Counted from the first letter of the stretch, positions 1 to 8,675 are shown. The stretch: DNA of 64,000 bases from Breoghania corrubedonensis (GCF_003053845.1 NZ_QAYG01000001.1:378078-442077), one strand, 5' to 3'. Numbers and translations are program-made. Notes: generated by a model from the sequence alone, not told the origin.

Positions 1-1202
1 TCGAGGCCTGGCTGGTGGAGGACCACACCATTCCGCTGATCTCGGTCGACTTCGCCTTCGAGGGCGGAGCGACACAGGATCCGAACGGCAAGGAAGGCCT
101 CACCAACCTGATGTCGACGCTGCTCGACGAGGGGGCAGGCGATCTCGATTCGCAGGCCTACCAGACCAGGCTGGAGGACCTTTCCGTCGAGATCGGCTTC
201 AATGCCGGACGCGACAGCTTTTCCGGCAGCATGAAGACCCTGACCGCCAACCGTGACGCGGCCTTCGACATGCTGAGCCTCGCGATCACCGATCCGCATT
301 TCGACAAGGATGCGATCGAGCGCATGCGCACCCGGCTGATCGCCGGCATCCGCAATGACAGCCGCGATCCCGATTCGGTGGCAAGCGAGCGCTGGTTCGC
401 CGCCGCCTTCCCCGGCCACCCCTACGGGCGGCGCACGGAAGGAACGGAGAAGACGCTCGCCGCCATCACCCGCGACGATCTCGTGACGCTGCACAAGCAC
501 CTGATGGCGCGCGGCAACCTGAAGATCGCCGTCGTCGGCGCGATCGACGCAAAGACGCTGGGCCCGCTGCTCGACAAGACCTTCGGCAAGCTTCCGGCCA
601 AGGCGGAGCTCGTCAAGGTGCCCGACGCGACGCCGAAGACAGGCGTGACGGAAAACGTCAACATGGATGTGCCGCAAGCGGTGATCCGTCTCGGACTGCC
701 GGGACTGAAGAGGGCCGACCCGGACTTCATCCCGGCCTATGTGATGAACCACATCCTGGGCGGCGGCAGCTTCTCCTCCAGGCTTTATGAGGAAGTGCGC
801 GAGAAGCGCGGGCTGGCCTATTCGGTCTGGTCCTATCTCGCGCCCTACGACCATGCGGGCATCCTGATGGCCGGGACAGGAACGCGTTCGGACAGCGCGG
901 GCGAGACGCTCAAGATCATGGAAGAGCAGATCGCGCGCATGGCCAAGGACGGGCCGACGGCAGACGAGCTCAAGAAGGCCAAGAGCTATCTCACCGGCTC
1001 CTATGCACTGCGCTTCGACACCTCGGGCAAGATCGCCAACCAGCTTGTCGGCATCCAGATGGAAAATCTGGGCATCGACTACATCAACAAGCGCAACGAC
1101 CTTATCGAGGCGGTGACGCTTGACGACGTCAAGCGGGTTGCGAAGGAGCTTCTTGGCGGCAAGACGCCGACGATCGTCACGGTGGGCCGCGCGGCCTCCT
1201 GA
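1..1202 (+). CDS. M16 (pitrilysin/insulinase) family peptidase, non-catalytic subunit, 5' end outside window
   Basis: The reading frame is open from the first bases (frame starts at position 3) and continues outside the window, so the apparent GTG start at 15 is not real. The protein has the two-domain M16 fold. The segment containing LYEEVREKRGLAYSV (about 786-830) is the conserved C-terminal-domain Arg/Tyr region of M16 B-type subunits. Where active subunits carry the zinc motif HxxEH, this protein reads N-L-M-S-T (105-119), so the catalytic residues are lost. In many alphaproteobacteria two M16 genes are adjacent, one with HxxEH and one without, and they act as a heterodimer; the partner is probably just left of the window (inference). 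A strong terminator follows the stop codon, so this is the last gene of its operon. Confidence 0.85.
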   Translation, partial: EAWLVEDHTIPLISVDFAFEGGATQDPNGKEGLTNLMSTLLDEGAGDLDSQAYQTRLEDLSVEIGFNAGRDSFSGSMKTLTANRDAAFDMLSLAITDPHFDKDAIERMRTRLIAGIRNDSRDPDSVASERWFAAAFPGHPYGRRTEGTEKTLAAITRDDLVTLHKHLMARGNLKIAVVGAIDAKTLGPLLDKTFGKLPAKAELVKVPDATPKTGVTENVNMDVPQAVIRLGLPGLKRADPDFIPAYVMNHILGGGSFSSRLYEEVREKRGLAYSVWSYLAPYDHAGILMAGTGTRSDSAGETLKIMEEQIARMAKDGPTADELKKAKSYLTGSYALRFDTSGKIANQLVGIQMENLGIDYINKRNDLIEAVTLDDVKRVAKELLGGKTPTIVTVGRAAS

Positions 1203-1226
1203 TCCTCTTCAAAAGCCGACTATTGA

Positions 1227-1264
1227 GGGCGGGACGGCCGGCAGGCAGTCCCGCCCTTTTCTTT
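1227..1264 (+). terminator. Rho-independent terminator of the M16 gene
   Basis: A 9-bp perfect stem GGGCGGGAC (1227-1235) pairs with GTCCCGCCC (1248-1256), with a 12-base loop and then TTTTCTTTT. It lies 25 bases after the stop codon. Confidence 0.85.
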
Positions 1265-1540
1265 TGCCCGACGGCGCGCGGGAACCTTGCCGCACGGAAC
1301 TTCCAACCATGAGATATATACGGACAAAAAACCGTGCCAAATGAGCGCAGGTGACATGGTGCCGCTCGTCCCAAATGACAATACTGCGCTATAACCCTTG
1401 AAAATCAGTCAGTTCTGAGCTTTTCGGGACCCTGCCATGCAGAAGCTGGAATCCACAGTTCCGACACTATTTTGACACAATTCAGCCACGATTGAAGCCT
1501 AGCTCGCCGCTACCTGATTATTGACTGAAGGTTCAAAAAA

Positions 1541-1699
1541 ATGAGTCAAGGCGTTGCAATGGGCATCGGGCTCGGCATTGGTGCCGCGGTTGGTGCTTCC
1601 TTCGTCAGCTCGACACTCGGGCTCCTTGTCGCGGTTGCCGTAGGCATCTTCGCGAGCGGCTTCTTCTACTCCGTCCAGGGTGCCACCGAGGACGAATAG
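1541..1699 (+). CDS. Small glycine-rich membrane protein (52 aa)
   Basis: A 52-codon frame begins with ATG 1541, preceded by GAAGG (1527-1531) at normal spacing. The protein starts MSQGVAMGIGLGIGAAVGAS and is almost entirely hydrophobic with GxGxG/GxxxG spacing (glycine-zipper-like). It is predicted to form one or two short membrane segments and ends in an acidic tail (ATEDE). I do not recognise a family. A possible -35 TTGACA lies at 1472-1477 without a clear -10. The regular hydrophobic pattern, the ribosome site and its position in a free intergenic space support a real gene, but function is unknown. Confidence 0.55.
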   Translation: MSQGVAMGIGLGIGAAVGASFVSSTLGLLVAVAVGIFASGFFYSVQGATEDE

Positions 1700-1759
1700 A
1701 CACGTTTCGGCCCCCGCATGGGGGCTGAGGATGAAAGCGGCGTCACACCCGGCGCACGC

Positions 1760-1894
1760 GACCCATCCTCCGAGACGCAGCCCGCCCCGGCTCCTCACGA
1801 TGAGCCCGCCCCTCCCAGTGCCAGAGAGCATCAAAGAGGCGGGTTCATCCCGGGGAGCCAGGCGGGGACAGGGAGCGTCTCGCAGGATGGGCCG
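1760..1894. repeat. Degenerate dispersed palindromic repeat, family C
   Basis: The left arm CCCATCCTCCGAGACGC (from 1762) is mirrored by GCGTCTCGCAGGATGGG (to about 1891). The same arms with CCTTCGAGACG occur at 37914-38044 and 59009-59052. The stretch 1700-2325 has no gene that I can support; short open frames there show no recognisable protein features. It holds this repeat and the tandem repeat at 2218. Confidence 0.5.
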
Positions 1895-2217
1895 CAGGGC
1901 CCGCCGCACAGTCCCTCTGACGACTGGGCAGACGAACCAAGCGATTCCCCTGTCCATGGGACGCGCACGCGTCTCGATACCTGCGTGTCCGCCGTCCCGA
2001 CTTGATCGGGCATCCATTGGTATTGCGATACGGACAGATTAGGGGCAGCGTCCTCGCGGCGGATCCTCGGGCAGGCAAACGGTCGTCCCGCACCGAGATG
2101 GTATTGAACCCCGATCAGATCTGTAATGACAGAAGGCGCCCTGCGCGCGCGACAGCCGCATGGTTGCCCGCCTCATGCTGCCCGCTCTTTCTTCCCGATC
2201 CTTAAACTGCCCGCCCT

Positions 2218-2262
2218 CTCACAATGTCCCGGCTCACAGTGCCCCGGCTCACAATTCCCCAG
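2218..2262. repeat. Three tandem 15-bp units
   Basis: The units CTCACAATGTCCCGG, CTCACAGTGCCCCGG and CTCACAATTCCCCAG follow each other without gaps in non-coding DNA downstream of the EAL-domain gene. Function is unknown. Confidence 0.6.
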
Positions 2263-2325
2263 CACGGTCGAGCCGCTCATGCGGCTCCGTGCGAACGCGA
2301 GAGGAGAAGGTCTGAGGCGGTTTCT

Positions 2326-3720
2326 TTACCCGACCGCTCGGCGGCGTTCGCTACCCGGCAGCGGGCCGCCCTGGAGCACATCGGCGCGTACCGGGCGCGG
2401 TGGCGAGAACAGGAAGCCCTGTCCGTAGCCGATGCCGAATTCCAGAACCTCCAGCACCTGCGCCTCCGTCTCGATATGGTCGGCGACGAGTTCGATGCCA
2501 TAGCGCACGAGCAGATCGGCGAAGTCATGGGGATGGATGTCGCCGGCAACCGCGGGCGCGCGGCCGAGAAGCCGGTCGGCCGCGATCTTGCCGTAGGCGA
2601 AACCGCGACGGCTCAAGCCCCTGAAATCCGCGCCCATGTCCGTGATCTGGTCGACTGAGAAGCGGAAACCCACGTCATGCAACGCCGACAGGGTCTCGAA
2701 TTCCAGCGGCCCCATCGCGTCGACGCCCGCCTGGGTGAATTCGAGCACGATCAGTTCCGCAAGCTGGCGGTTCTTGTCCATGTACTCGATGAAGCCGGGA
2801 AAGAACTTGTCATCCGACAGGGTCAGCGGCGAGATGTTGCAGAACAGGCCCACCGCCTTGTTGCGCGAGGCGAGCCGCCGCAAAACCTGAACCGAGCGCA
2901 GCAGCAGGACGTTGTCCACCGTGGGAATGATGCCGAGGCTTTCGGCGATCGGCACGGTGTGAAGCGGCAGGAGAACCTCTCCGTCTTCCGTGCGCAGGCG
3001 CGTCAGCGCCTCGTAGTAACGCACCTGTCGCTGAGGCAGCGTAACCACGGGCTGGAGATAGAGATCGATGCGGCTCGCCTCCACCGCGCGCGCGACCGCG
3101 TCGCGAAGCGCAGGGTCGTCCGTACCGCCGCCCGCGCCCCACAGCGCGGCGCCGGGATCCTGCCAGGACACTCCGCCCGCGTCCCCGTATGCCTGCCCCG
3201 ATCCCGGGTTCCCAGACTGGGCGTAGGCCTGGCCGTTGGCGATTGCGCGAGGAGGAGCCGAAAGTCCGGCGGGCTGAGGCGAGACGTAGCCGCCACCGGC
3301 GCGCGCGTTCATCAGCGCCGGCATCTCGGTCACCCGCGTTTCCAGATCGGCGACCGCCTCGGCGATCTGCTTGACCAGAGTGCCCAGAACCTCGACCTCG
3401 ACAAAGACAGGCTCGATCTCGTCGCGAGCGCGTGCGGGAAAGCCGTTCTCGAAAGCGCTGAGGCGGTTTTCCAGGCTCTGAACTTCCTGATTGATCTGCA
3501 CCACGCCACGGCTGACCATGTCCACTTGGCGCTGGGTGCGGTTCTTGTCGCGGGTGCGCATCACCTGGAGGTTGACCAGATATTGCGCCACGAGGATCGC
3601 CGTGCCCACGATCGTCGCGTCGCCCAGGCTCGTGCCGAAAAGGAAATACAGGACGGCACTCGCCGAACCGGCGATCACCACCATGCACATTCCAATGAAA
3701 AGCGCCGATACCCAGGCCAT
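2326..3720 (-). CDS. Membrane-anchored degenerate EAL-domain protein (TipF-like)
   Basis: The protein has about 464 aa from ATG 3720; an in-frame TTG at 3798 is a less likely start. Order: two N-terminal membrane segments (about 1-50), a coiled-coil region (about 65-140), a Gly/Pro/Ala-rich linker, and a C-terminal EAL domain. EAL itself is present as YYEALTRL and the FCNISPL Asn and IVLEF Glu are kept. The DDFG metal-binding loop reads SVDQITDM, so the second Asp is lost, and the usual AEGVET segment reads ADHIETEA. This suggests a c-di-GMP binding receptor rather than an active phosphodiesterase. The architecture (membrane anchor, coiled coil, degenerate EAL) is that of Caulobacter TipF, a c-di-GMP-dependent flagellar positioning factor; the assignment is by architecture only. 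It is transcribed divergently from the copper chaperone gene. Confidence 0.75.
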   Translation of the reverse strand: MAWVSALFIGMCMVVIAGSASAVLYFLFGTSLGDATIVGTAILVAQYLVNLQVMRTRDKNRTQRQVDMVSRGVVQINQEVQSLENRLSAFENGFPARARDEIEPVFVEVEVLGTLVKQIAEAVADLETRVTEMPALMNARAGGGYVSPQPAGLSAPPRAIANGQAYAQSGNPGSGQAYGDAGGVSWQDPGAALWGAGGGTDDPALRDAVARAVEASRIDLYLQPVVTLPQRQVRYYEALTRLRTEDGEVLLPLHTVPIAESLGIIPTVDNVLLLRSVQVLRRLASRNKAVGLFCNISPLTLSDDKFFPGFIEYMDKNRQLAELIVLEFTQAGVDAMGPLEFETLSALHDVGFRFSVDQITDMGADFRGLSRRGFAYGKIAADRLLGRAPAVAGDIHPHDFADLLVRYGIELVADHIETEAQVLEVLEFGIGYGQGFLFSPPRPVRADVLQGGPLPGSERRRAVG

Positions 3721-3950
3721 GTCCGCGTCAGCCGCCGTCGCAGGTCGAATCAATACCAATTTCCGGCAATTCTGCCCGAAAGCGGCACCATAACCCAATG
3801 GCGGCAGCGCGTCGGCAGCGGAAAAACGTAAATAGGCGTTAAGGATCGCCGATCTCCCCCGTTATCTTTGATCATCCCAGTGGGGGAAAACCCGCAAACC
3901 GCCTTGAGCAGGCGTGCCTTACGGCCCGGGGCGCTGCGACATCTTGACCG

Positions 3951-3981
3951 TTGACCTTCCAGTCGCTGCAAGGTCCATCCT
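3951..3981 (+). promoter_or_regulatory. CueR-type promoter/operator for the copper chaperone gene
   Basis: TTGACC (-35, 3951-3956) is followed by a 19-bp spacer holding the dyad ACCTTCC-N7-GCAAGGT (3954-3974), then CATCCT (3976-3981) as a weak -10. Overlong 19-bp spacers with an ACCTTCC/GGAAGGT dyad are the signature of CueR/HmrR-regulated copper genes. The chaperone start codon is 50 bases downstream. Confidence 0.75.
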
Positions 3982-4030
3982 CATTTTCAACGTCAAATTC
4001 AGCCGCATTGGCAAACGAGCGGAGAAGACA

Positions 4031-4237
4031 ATGATTGTTCTGACTGTCGAAGGAATGTCCTGCGATCACTGCAAGAAGGCGGTTGCGAACGCCGTCGCCG
4101 GCGTCGACCCGAAGGCCGAGTACTCCATCGATCTGGAAAGCGGCCGCGTCGAGGTCTCGTCCGAGTTGCCGGCGAAGAGCTTCGCCGACGCGATCGAGGA
4201 AGCCGGTTACGACATCGCTGGCACGCAAGCGGCCTGA
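4031..4237 (+). CDS. copZ: Heavy-metal-associated domain protein, copper chaperone
   Basis: The protein has 68 aa. ATG 4031 is chosen because GGAGAAG (4021-4027) precedes it at normal distance and the protein then begins at the usual HMA start, MIVLTVEGMSCDHC. The metal-binding CxxC motif is M-S-C-D-H-C (residues 9-14), and the beta-alpha-beta-beta-alpha-beta length is normal for CopZ/Atx1-like chaperones. Such proteins carry Cu(I) in the cytosol to a CopA-type ATPase or to a CueR regulator. No copA is adjacent, so the partner must be elsewhere. The CueR-type box upstream supports copper induction. Confidence 0.88.
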   Translation: MIVLTVEGMSCDHCKKAVANAVAGVDPKAEYSIDLESGRVEVSSELPAKSFADAIEEAGYDIAGTQAA

Positions 4238-4429
4238 ACACGGACCGCCCCCGTCAAGGGTCGGCACGCCTGCCTTGCGCGCGCCGCCTCCCCTGCCCTT
4301 CTGTCTATCGGTCGAAAGCGCGATTTTCCGTGGCGGCCGATTTGTCCTATCCTGAGCGCCACAAGAACAGGCGGCTGCGCTTCGCGCGCGGTCGACCTGC
4401 TGCCGCAATGGCACCTTTGGGAGGACATC

Positions 4430-6208
4430 GTGAGCGCCACGAGCGACGGCCGCGACGACGCGACGGACGGCTGCGGGATGGATGGCTGCGAGATGGATGG
4501 CTGCGAGACAGGCGCCGTCAGGCTTGAGCTCTCGCGGATCCTTGAAAGCCCCGCCTTCGCGGCCTCGCCCCAGTTGCGCTCGTTTCTGACATACATTGTC
4601 GAACGAAAACTGCAGGGCGAGCCGGAACGGATCAAGGGCTACACCATCGCGACCGAAGCCCTCGGCCGCGATGCCTCGTTCGACCCGTCCGCAGATCCGA
4701 TCGTGCGGGTGGAGGCGGCCCGGCTGAGACGCATGCTGGCGGATTATTTCAGGGGTCCCGGCGTCAGGGATCCGATCCGCGTCGACATCCCCAAGGGCGG
4801 CTACATCCCGCACTTCACCCCGGCTGGAGACAGCGACGCGTCGGCAGCGCCTCCAGCACCTGCCGCCGCCATACGGGGCCCCCATCGCCCGCGCGCCGCA
4901 TATGGCGCGGCTGGCGCCTTCTTCCTGATGATTGCTGCCTTTCTGGTTTACCGCTCGTTCGAGATGCCATCCTCGTCCCCTCCCGCCCTTGCTGTCGCCA
5001 CGGTGCATGATGACGGCAGCGGCATTCCGGTCGCCGCCTTCAAGGGGGATCTGCCGGTCGTCCTGGTCGCCGCGATCGAGGAGGATCCGGCGGCGCGCCT
5101 GCCCGGCGGGTTTTCCGGTGCCGCGCTGCGTGACAAGCTCGCCCGCGCGCTCTATCGCTTTGACGAAATCGGCGTGACCGACACCGCGGACGCCGCCGAT
5201 TACCGGCTGGAAGGTCATGTCTCTTCAGATCAGGAAAGACTCTTCCTGAGCTTCCGCCTCGTCTATCTGGCGAGCGGCGAGATCGTGTGGTCCTCGCTGT
5301 TCGACGTGGCAAGCGAGGGCGAAACGCCCGATCTGGTACAGGAACGGGTCGCCCGCAATGCGGCGACCGCCATAGCCCAGCCCTACGGCGTCATTTTCAA
5401 TCATGCGGCCTCGCGCGCCGGCGAGGACGGGGCGCAGGCCGCGGGCACGCAGGAGGGACTTGCCTGCGTGCTGCGCACATTTTCCGCGCAACGTCGCTTT
5501 TCCGCCGACCTCAATGCCCGCAGCCGGGCCTGTCTGGCAGGCCTTGCGGCACGGCGGCGCCCGCCAGCTGCCATTCATGCGTTGTTGCCTCTCGCCTACG
5601 CAGAGGACGTGCGCTCGGGAACCGATCCGGCCAGCCGTACCGCCAATCTGCAAAAGGCCCTCGATCTCGCCCGGCGAGCGGTGGAGATCGCCCCGCAAAG
5701 CGCGCGCGCCCATCAGGCGCTTGAATCGGTGCTCGTACTGCTCGGTCGCCATGAAGAGGCTCTCGCCGCCGGACGGCTGGCGCTGGAACTGAACCCCAAC
5801 GATCCCGACATAATCGCCACCCATGGCGGAGCGCTGGTGATGAGCGGCGACAGCGAGAAGGGGCTGGCCCTTCTGGTGCGTGCCGGCCGTCTCAATCCCG
5901 ATCACCCGGAATGGTACACCGTCATGACCGTGTTCGGGGCGCTGGGCGCGGGCAAGAGCAAACTGGCGGAAGCGGAGGCCGAGAGCCTTGCCGGATCCAC
6001 CGCTCTCTCCGCGCTGCTGGCGCGTCTTCTCGTCGCGCACGAGGCCGGCGATGGCGCGCGCGCGCGCGCCGCCATGCGTGCGCTTGACGCAGAGTTTCCC
6101 GATTTTGCGGTGGATCCCGATCCGACCCTGCGTGCCGTCCTGCCGTCTTCGGCCCTGCGCGCACGGCTCGTCGGCGCCGTGCGCGCGGCACAGGACGACA
6201 AGCGCTGA
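4430..6208 (+). CDS. Winged-helix-like N-terminal domain, membrane segment and TPR protein
   Basis: The protein has 592 aa from GTG 4430, with GGGAGG (4418-4423) as the ribosome site. Order: an unusual N-terminus with Cys at 15, 20 and 25 in a G-C-x-M-D repeat; a winged-helix-like domain (about 30-130) with the conserved stretches FDPSADPIVRVEAARLRRML and IPKGGYIPHF; one membrane segment (about 157-175); a periplasmic part; and TPR-like helices around residues 420-500. Proteins of this layout are often annotated as adenylate-cyclase-like or TPR regulators. There is no cyclase domain here. The same N-terminal domain recurs in the protein at 45311. Its ligand and targets are unknown. A membrane-spanning regulator that senses an envelope signal is a reasonable inference. 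Confidence 0.7.
   Translation: MSATSDGRDDATDGCGMDGCEMDGCETGAVRLELSRILESPAFAASPQLRSFLTYIVERKLQGEPERIKGYTIATEALGRDASFDPSADPIVRVEAARLRRMLADYFRGPGVRDPIRVDIPKGGYIPHFTPAGDSDASAAPPAPAAAIRGPHRPRAAYGAAGAFFLMIAAFLVYRSFEMPSSSPPALAVATVHDDGSGIPVAAFKGDLPVVLVAAIEEDPAARLPGGFSGAALRDKLARALYRFDEIGVTDTADAADYRLEGHVSSDQERLFLSFRLVYLASGEIVWSSLFDVASEGETPDLVQERVARNAATAIAQPYGVIFNHAASRAGEDGAQAAGTQEGLACVLRTFSAQRRFSADLNARSRACLAGLAARRRPPAAIHALLPLAYAEDVRSGTDPASRTANLQKALDLARRAVEIAPQSARAHQALESVLVLLGRHEEALAAGRLALELNPNDPDIIATHGGALVMSGDSEKGLALLVRAGRLNPDHPEWYTVMTVFGALGAGKSKLAEAEAESLAGSTALSALLARLLVAHEAGDGARARAAMRALDAEFPDFAVDPDPTLRAVLPSSALRARLVGAVRAAQDDKR
4469..4513 (+). repeat. In-frame 15-bp tandem repeat encoding Gly-Cys-x-Met-Asp
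   Basis: Three consecutive 15-bp units (GGCTGCGGGATGGAT, GGCTGCGAGATGGAT, then a diverged third) lie inside the 5' end of the winged-helix/TPR gene and place Cys15, Cys20 and Cys25 at five-residue spacing beside Met and Asp. Confidence 0.85.
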
Positions 6209-6288
6209 ACCGACGAAATATCGCTCCATCGTTCCGGCCACGAAACGCCCCTTGTTAACGTTGACGTTTCCCGAAACCCGCTTGCGTG

Positions 6289-6316
6289 TTGAGCATTTCC
6301 CGCGTCCGGTCTATAG
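6289..6316 (+). promoter_or_regulatory. Possible sigma-70-type promoter
   Basis: TTGAGC (6289-6294) and CTATAG (6311-6316) are separated by 16 bp, 47 bases before the start of the exported protein at 6363. This is only a match to consensus, without other support. Confidence 0.35.
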
Positions 6317-6362
6317 CGGGCGGACAAGATGGTTTCGACTTCTTGAGGGGGACTGAGCAGAC

Positions 6363-6941
6363 ATGAGCATCGCGACCGCCATCGGCCGAACGGCAAAGGC
6401 TACCGCAGTCCTTGGCACTTTGCTTGCGGGCGCGGCCATGCTTGTGGGGGCAGCGACGATGCCCGGCCATGCTGAGGAACCCGCTCCTGCCGCAAAGCTC
6501 GTTGCGGCACAGGAGGCTCTCGATCAGGCGTGGTCGGAGGCACCGCTCGGCTTCACGGTCGCCATCTTCACTTCCGGCAAGGCGGGCGGCTATGGCCGTT
6601 ATACGCCCAGGGAAAACGCGGTCTTTGCACCCGGCGAAGCGATCAACGTCTATGCCGAACCGGTCGCCTATGGCTTCGCCCGTGAGGACGATCTCGTCGC
6701 CATCGCGCTTGCCGCCAGTTTCGAACTGCGTACGCCGGGCGGACAGATCCTGGCATCGGGCGACGACTTCGCCCACCTCACCGCCAAGGCCCGTCACCCG
6801 ATCCGCGAATTTCCCGCCACCCTCACATACCGCTTCGACGGCCTTTCCCCCGGGGACTACGTGCTCGTGACGAAGCTCGCGGACGACAATTCCGACAAGT
6901 CAGGGGCATTTTCCCTGCCCTTTACGGTGAAGGCGCGTTAA
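6363..6941 (+). CDS. Exported protein of unknown function
   Basis: The protein has 192 aa. GAGGGGG (6345-6351) precedes ATG 6363. An N-terminal signal peptide is clear: a charged start, a hydrophobic stretch LGTLLAGAAMLVGAA, then a probable cleavage at GHAEEP near residue 38. The mature part looks like a compact beta-rich domain, with conserved-looking motifs such as FAPGEAINVYAEPVAYG and YRFDGLSPGDYVL. It has no cysteine and no evident catalytic motif. The last segment resembles an immunoglobulin-like or lipocalin-like strand pattern, but I cannot assign a family. It converges on the TadG-like gene, with a long hairpin between the two. Confidence 0.75.
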   Translation: MSIATAIGRTAKATAVLGTLLAGAAMLVGAATMPGHAEEPAPAAKLVAAQEALDQAWSEAPLGFTVAIFTSGKAGGYGRYTPRENAVFAPGEAINVYAEPVAYGFAREDDLVAIALAASFELRTPGGQILASGDDFAHLTAKARHPIREFPATLTYRFDGLSPGDYVLVTKLADDNSDKSGAFSLPFTVKAR

Positions 6942-7006
6942 GTCCGCGTCCGCGCGGACCGCAGGTTCGCCCCGCGCGCAACGCGCACCGCCCTTGTGAT
7001 GCGACG

Positions 7007-7038
7007 ACGCCCGCCCTTCGCGAACGAAGGACGGGCGT
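7007..7038. terminator. Hairpin between convergent genes, probable bidirectional terminator
   Basis: A 14-bp stem (7007-7020 with 7025-7038, one mismatch) closes on a CGAA loop between the stop codons at 6941 and 7104. No U-run follows on either strand, so termination is inferred from position. Confidence 0.45.
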
Positions 7039-7103
7039 GCGCAGGTTGTCGCGTCGGTCCACCCATCGCGCCGCCCGTAGCCTCGCCGGCGGCGAGATCG
7101 CTC

Positions 7104-8675
7104 TTATCGCGACACCCTCAACCGTGTGATTTCCTTGGCGATTTTTGCGAAGGCCAATGTCAGCTCGGAGTTGGATTCCGACTTGTAGGCCATACTCGGC
7201 TTCGTGGCACAGTCCTCCAGCATGTCGAGCGTGCTCTGGTCAGAAACCTGGAAGGCGATCGTGTAGATCTCCACGCCGCCGTCGGTCTTGGCATTGGTAC
7301 AGGCCTCGGCCGTGCGGGCATTCATCGTCGTGTGCACGGTCCAGGAACTGTCCGTGGTTTCGGCCCGGCCTTCGGTCACATACCCGTAGGCATTGTATTT
7401 CGAGATGTTGGGGTTCTTGTCGTACCACTCGTAGGTGTTCGCACCGTCCGTCATCAGGATCATGATGCGGCGGTGACCGGGCAATGCCGGATCGTCGAGC
7501 CGACGACCGCCGGTGAACGGTTCGGCCGGCGACAGCGCACGCCATCCCCACACCACACCTTGATGAATGTTGGTATAGCCGTCGGCGACCATCGCGGTCA
7601 CGGCGTTGTCGAGGGTGGTTCGGCTCGTGGTCAGCGGCGTGATCGCCTGCGTCTTGCAGCCGTAGTTGGGGCCGCGCGAAACGCCATTGGTCGACGTGCT
7701 CAGCGACGCCCCGTCATATTTGCAAAGACGCTTCTGCTTCAGGTTGTGACCGTCGGTGCCGGTTTCCTCGATGCTTGCCGTACAGGTGCCGCCGTCATCG
7801 TCGATCCAGTTGTTGGAGTAGCGATAGGAGTGCCAGTTGCCGTACCAATAGTAGCCGCCCTCGTCCGGCTCGTCGGGGGCGAACTGGGGAACGAACAGGC
7901 TGGCGGGCGTATCGTCGCTCGCAAGATCGTCGTTGACGTCATAGGGATAGGGTCGCGCCTCCACACAACCCTGCCAAGTGACGCCGTCGATCTGGTCGAA
8001 CAACGCAAGGCGCGAAACCCCGGTCTTTTCCATATTGTTGGCATTGAGCGGCGACAGGCCGTTCACATCCAGCCAGCTGGCATCGGCATTGTCGGCGCCG
8101 ACATTGACGAAGGCGGTGAAGGGCACGATGCCGATCTTGACCCGGTCGGCCATGCTGCCGGTGGAATTGGCCGCAAGCAGCGTCGCGGTGAGATCCTTTG
8201 CCGAGGTCTTCAGGGTGGAGATCTTCGTCCCGCCCATGGAGCCGGAATTGTCCAGCACCATCACGACATCGAAGCTCGCCTCGCCGACCTTCGTCTCGGC
8301 TGCGATCTTGAAGGTGAATTCCTCCACGCCGATGAGCGGCGCAAATGAGGTCGGCACGCTGACATCGGCAGAGACCTCCACAGTGCCATCGCCATTGGGA
8401 ACGGCGGAGAAATTCGAAATGGTCGCGGAGGTGGAGATGAAATTTGCGTCGAAAGCGTCCCGGGCACGCGCTGCCACCTGATCCGTGGTGAGCCCCAGAG
8501 TTCTGGTGTTCGCCGTGAGAGCCGCGGCGTCCATGGCGATCTGCGCGCGCTGCTTGGTGGCCACCACGTCGGCCATATCGATCCCGGCGCCAACCGCAAA
8601 CACGACCGGCACGGCCGCCAGCCCGAACAGCATGGCGACATTGCCACGCCGGTCACCCATGAACTTGCGGATCAT
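7104..8675 (-). CDS. TadG-like pilus-assembly protein with von Willebrand factor A domain
   Basis: The protein has 523 aa. The N-terminus MIRKFMGDRRGNVAMLFGLA, followed by a hydrophobic helix, is the TadE/TadG-type type IVb prepilin-like or membrane-anchor segment. A von Willebrand A domain starts near residue 135 with the MIDAS motif D-N-S-G-S-M (142-147); later a second metal site region reads ILMTDG. A spacer rich in Tyr/Trp/Asp sits inside the domain. Such proteins are linked to Flp/Tad pili and surface adhesion. No other tad genes are nearby, so this is an orphan copy. AAGGA precedes the ATG at 8675, and a perfect inverted repeat lies in the leader. Confidence 0.85.
   Translation of the reverse strand: MIRKFMGDRRGNVAMLFGLAAVPVVFAVGAGIDMADVVATKQRAQIAMDAAALTANTRTLGLTTDQVAARARDAFDANFISTSATISNFSAVPNGDGTVEVSADVSVPTSFAPLIGVEEFTFKIAAETKVGEASFDVVMVLDNSGSMGGTKISTLKTSAKDLTATLLAANSTGSMADRVKIGIVPFTAFVNVGADNADASWLDVNGLSPLNANNMEKTGVSRLALFDQIDGVTWQGCVEARPYPYDVNDDLASDDTPASLFVPQFAPDEPDEGGYYWYGNWHSYRYSNNWIDDDGGTCTASIEETGTDGHNLKQKRLCKYDGASLSTSTNGVSRGPNYGCKTQAITPLTTSRTTLDNAVTAMVADGYTNIHQGVVWGWRALSPAEPFTGGRRLDDPALPGHRRIMILMTDGANTYEWYDKNPNISKYNAYGYVTEGRAETTDSSWTVHTTMNARTAEACTNAKTDGGVEIYTIAFQVSDQSTLDMLEDCATKPSMAYKSESNSELTLAFAKIAKEITRLRVSR

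Noticed and set aside
1718..2042. Short open frames on both strands between 1.7 and 2.1 kb
   Set aside because: They cross a dispersed palindrome, lack ribosome sites and have Pro/Arg-rich nonsense composition.
6996..8348. Plus-strand open frame opposite the TadG-like gene
   Set aside because: It is antisense to a gene with clear domain motifs and has no own motifs or ribosome site.
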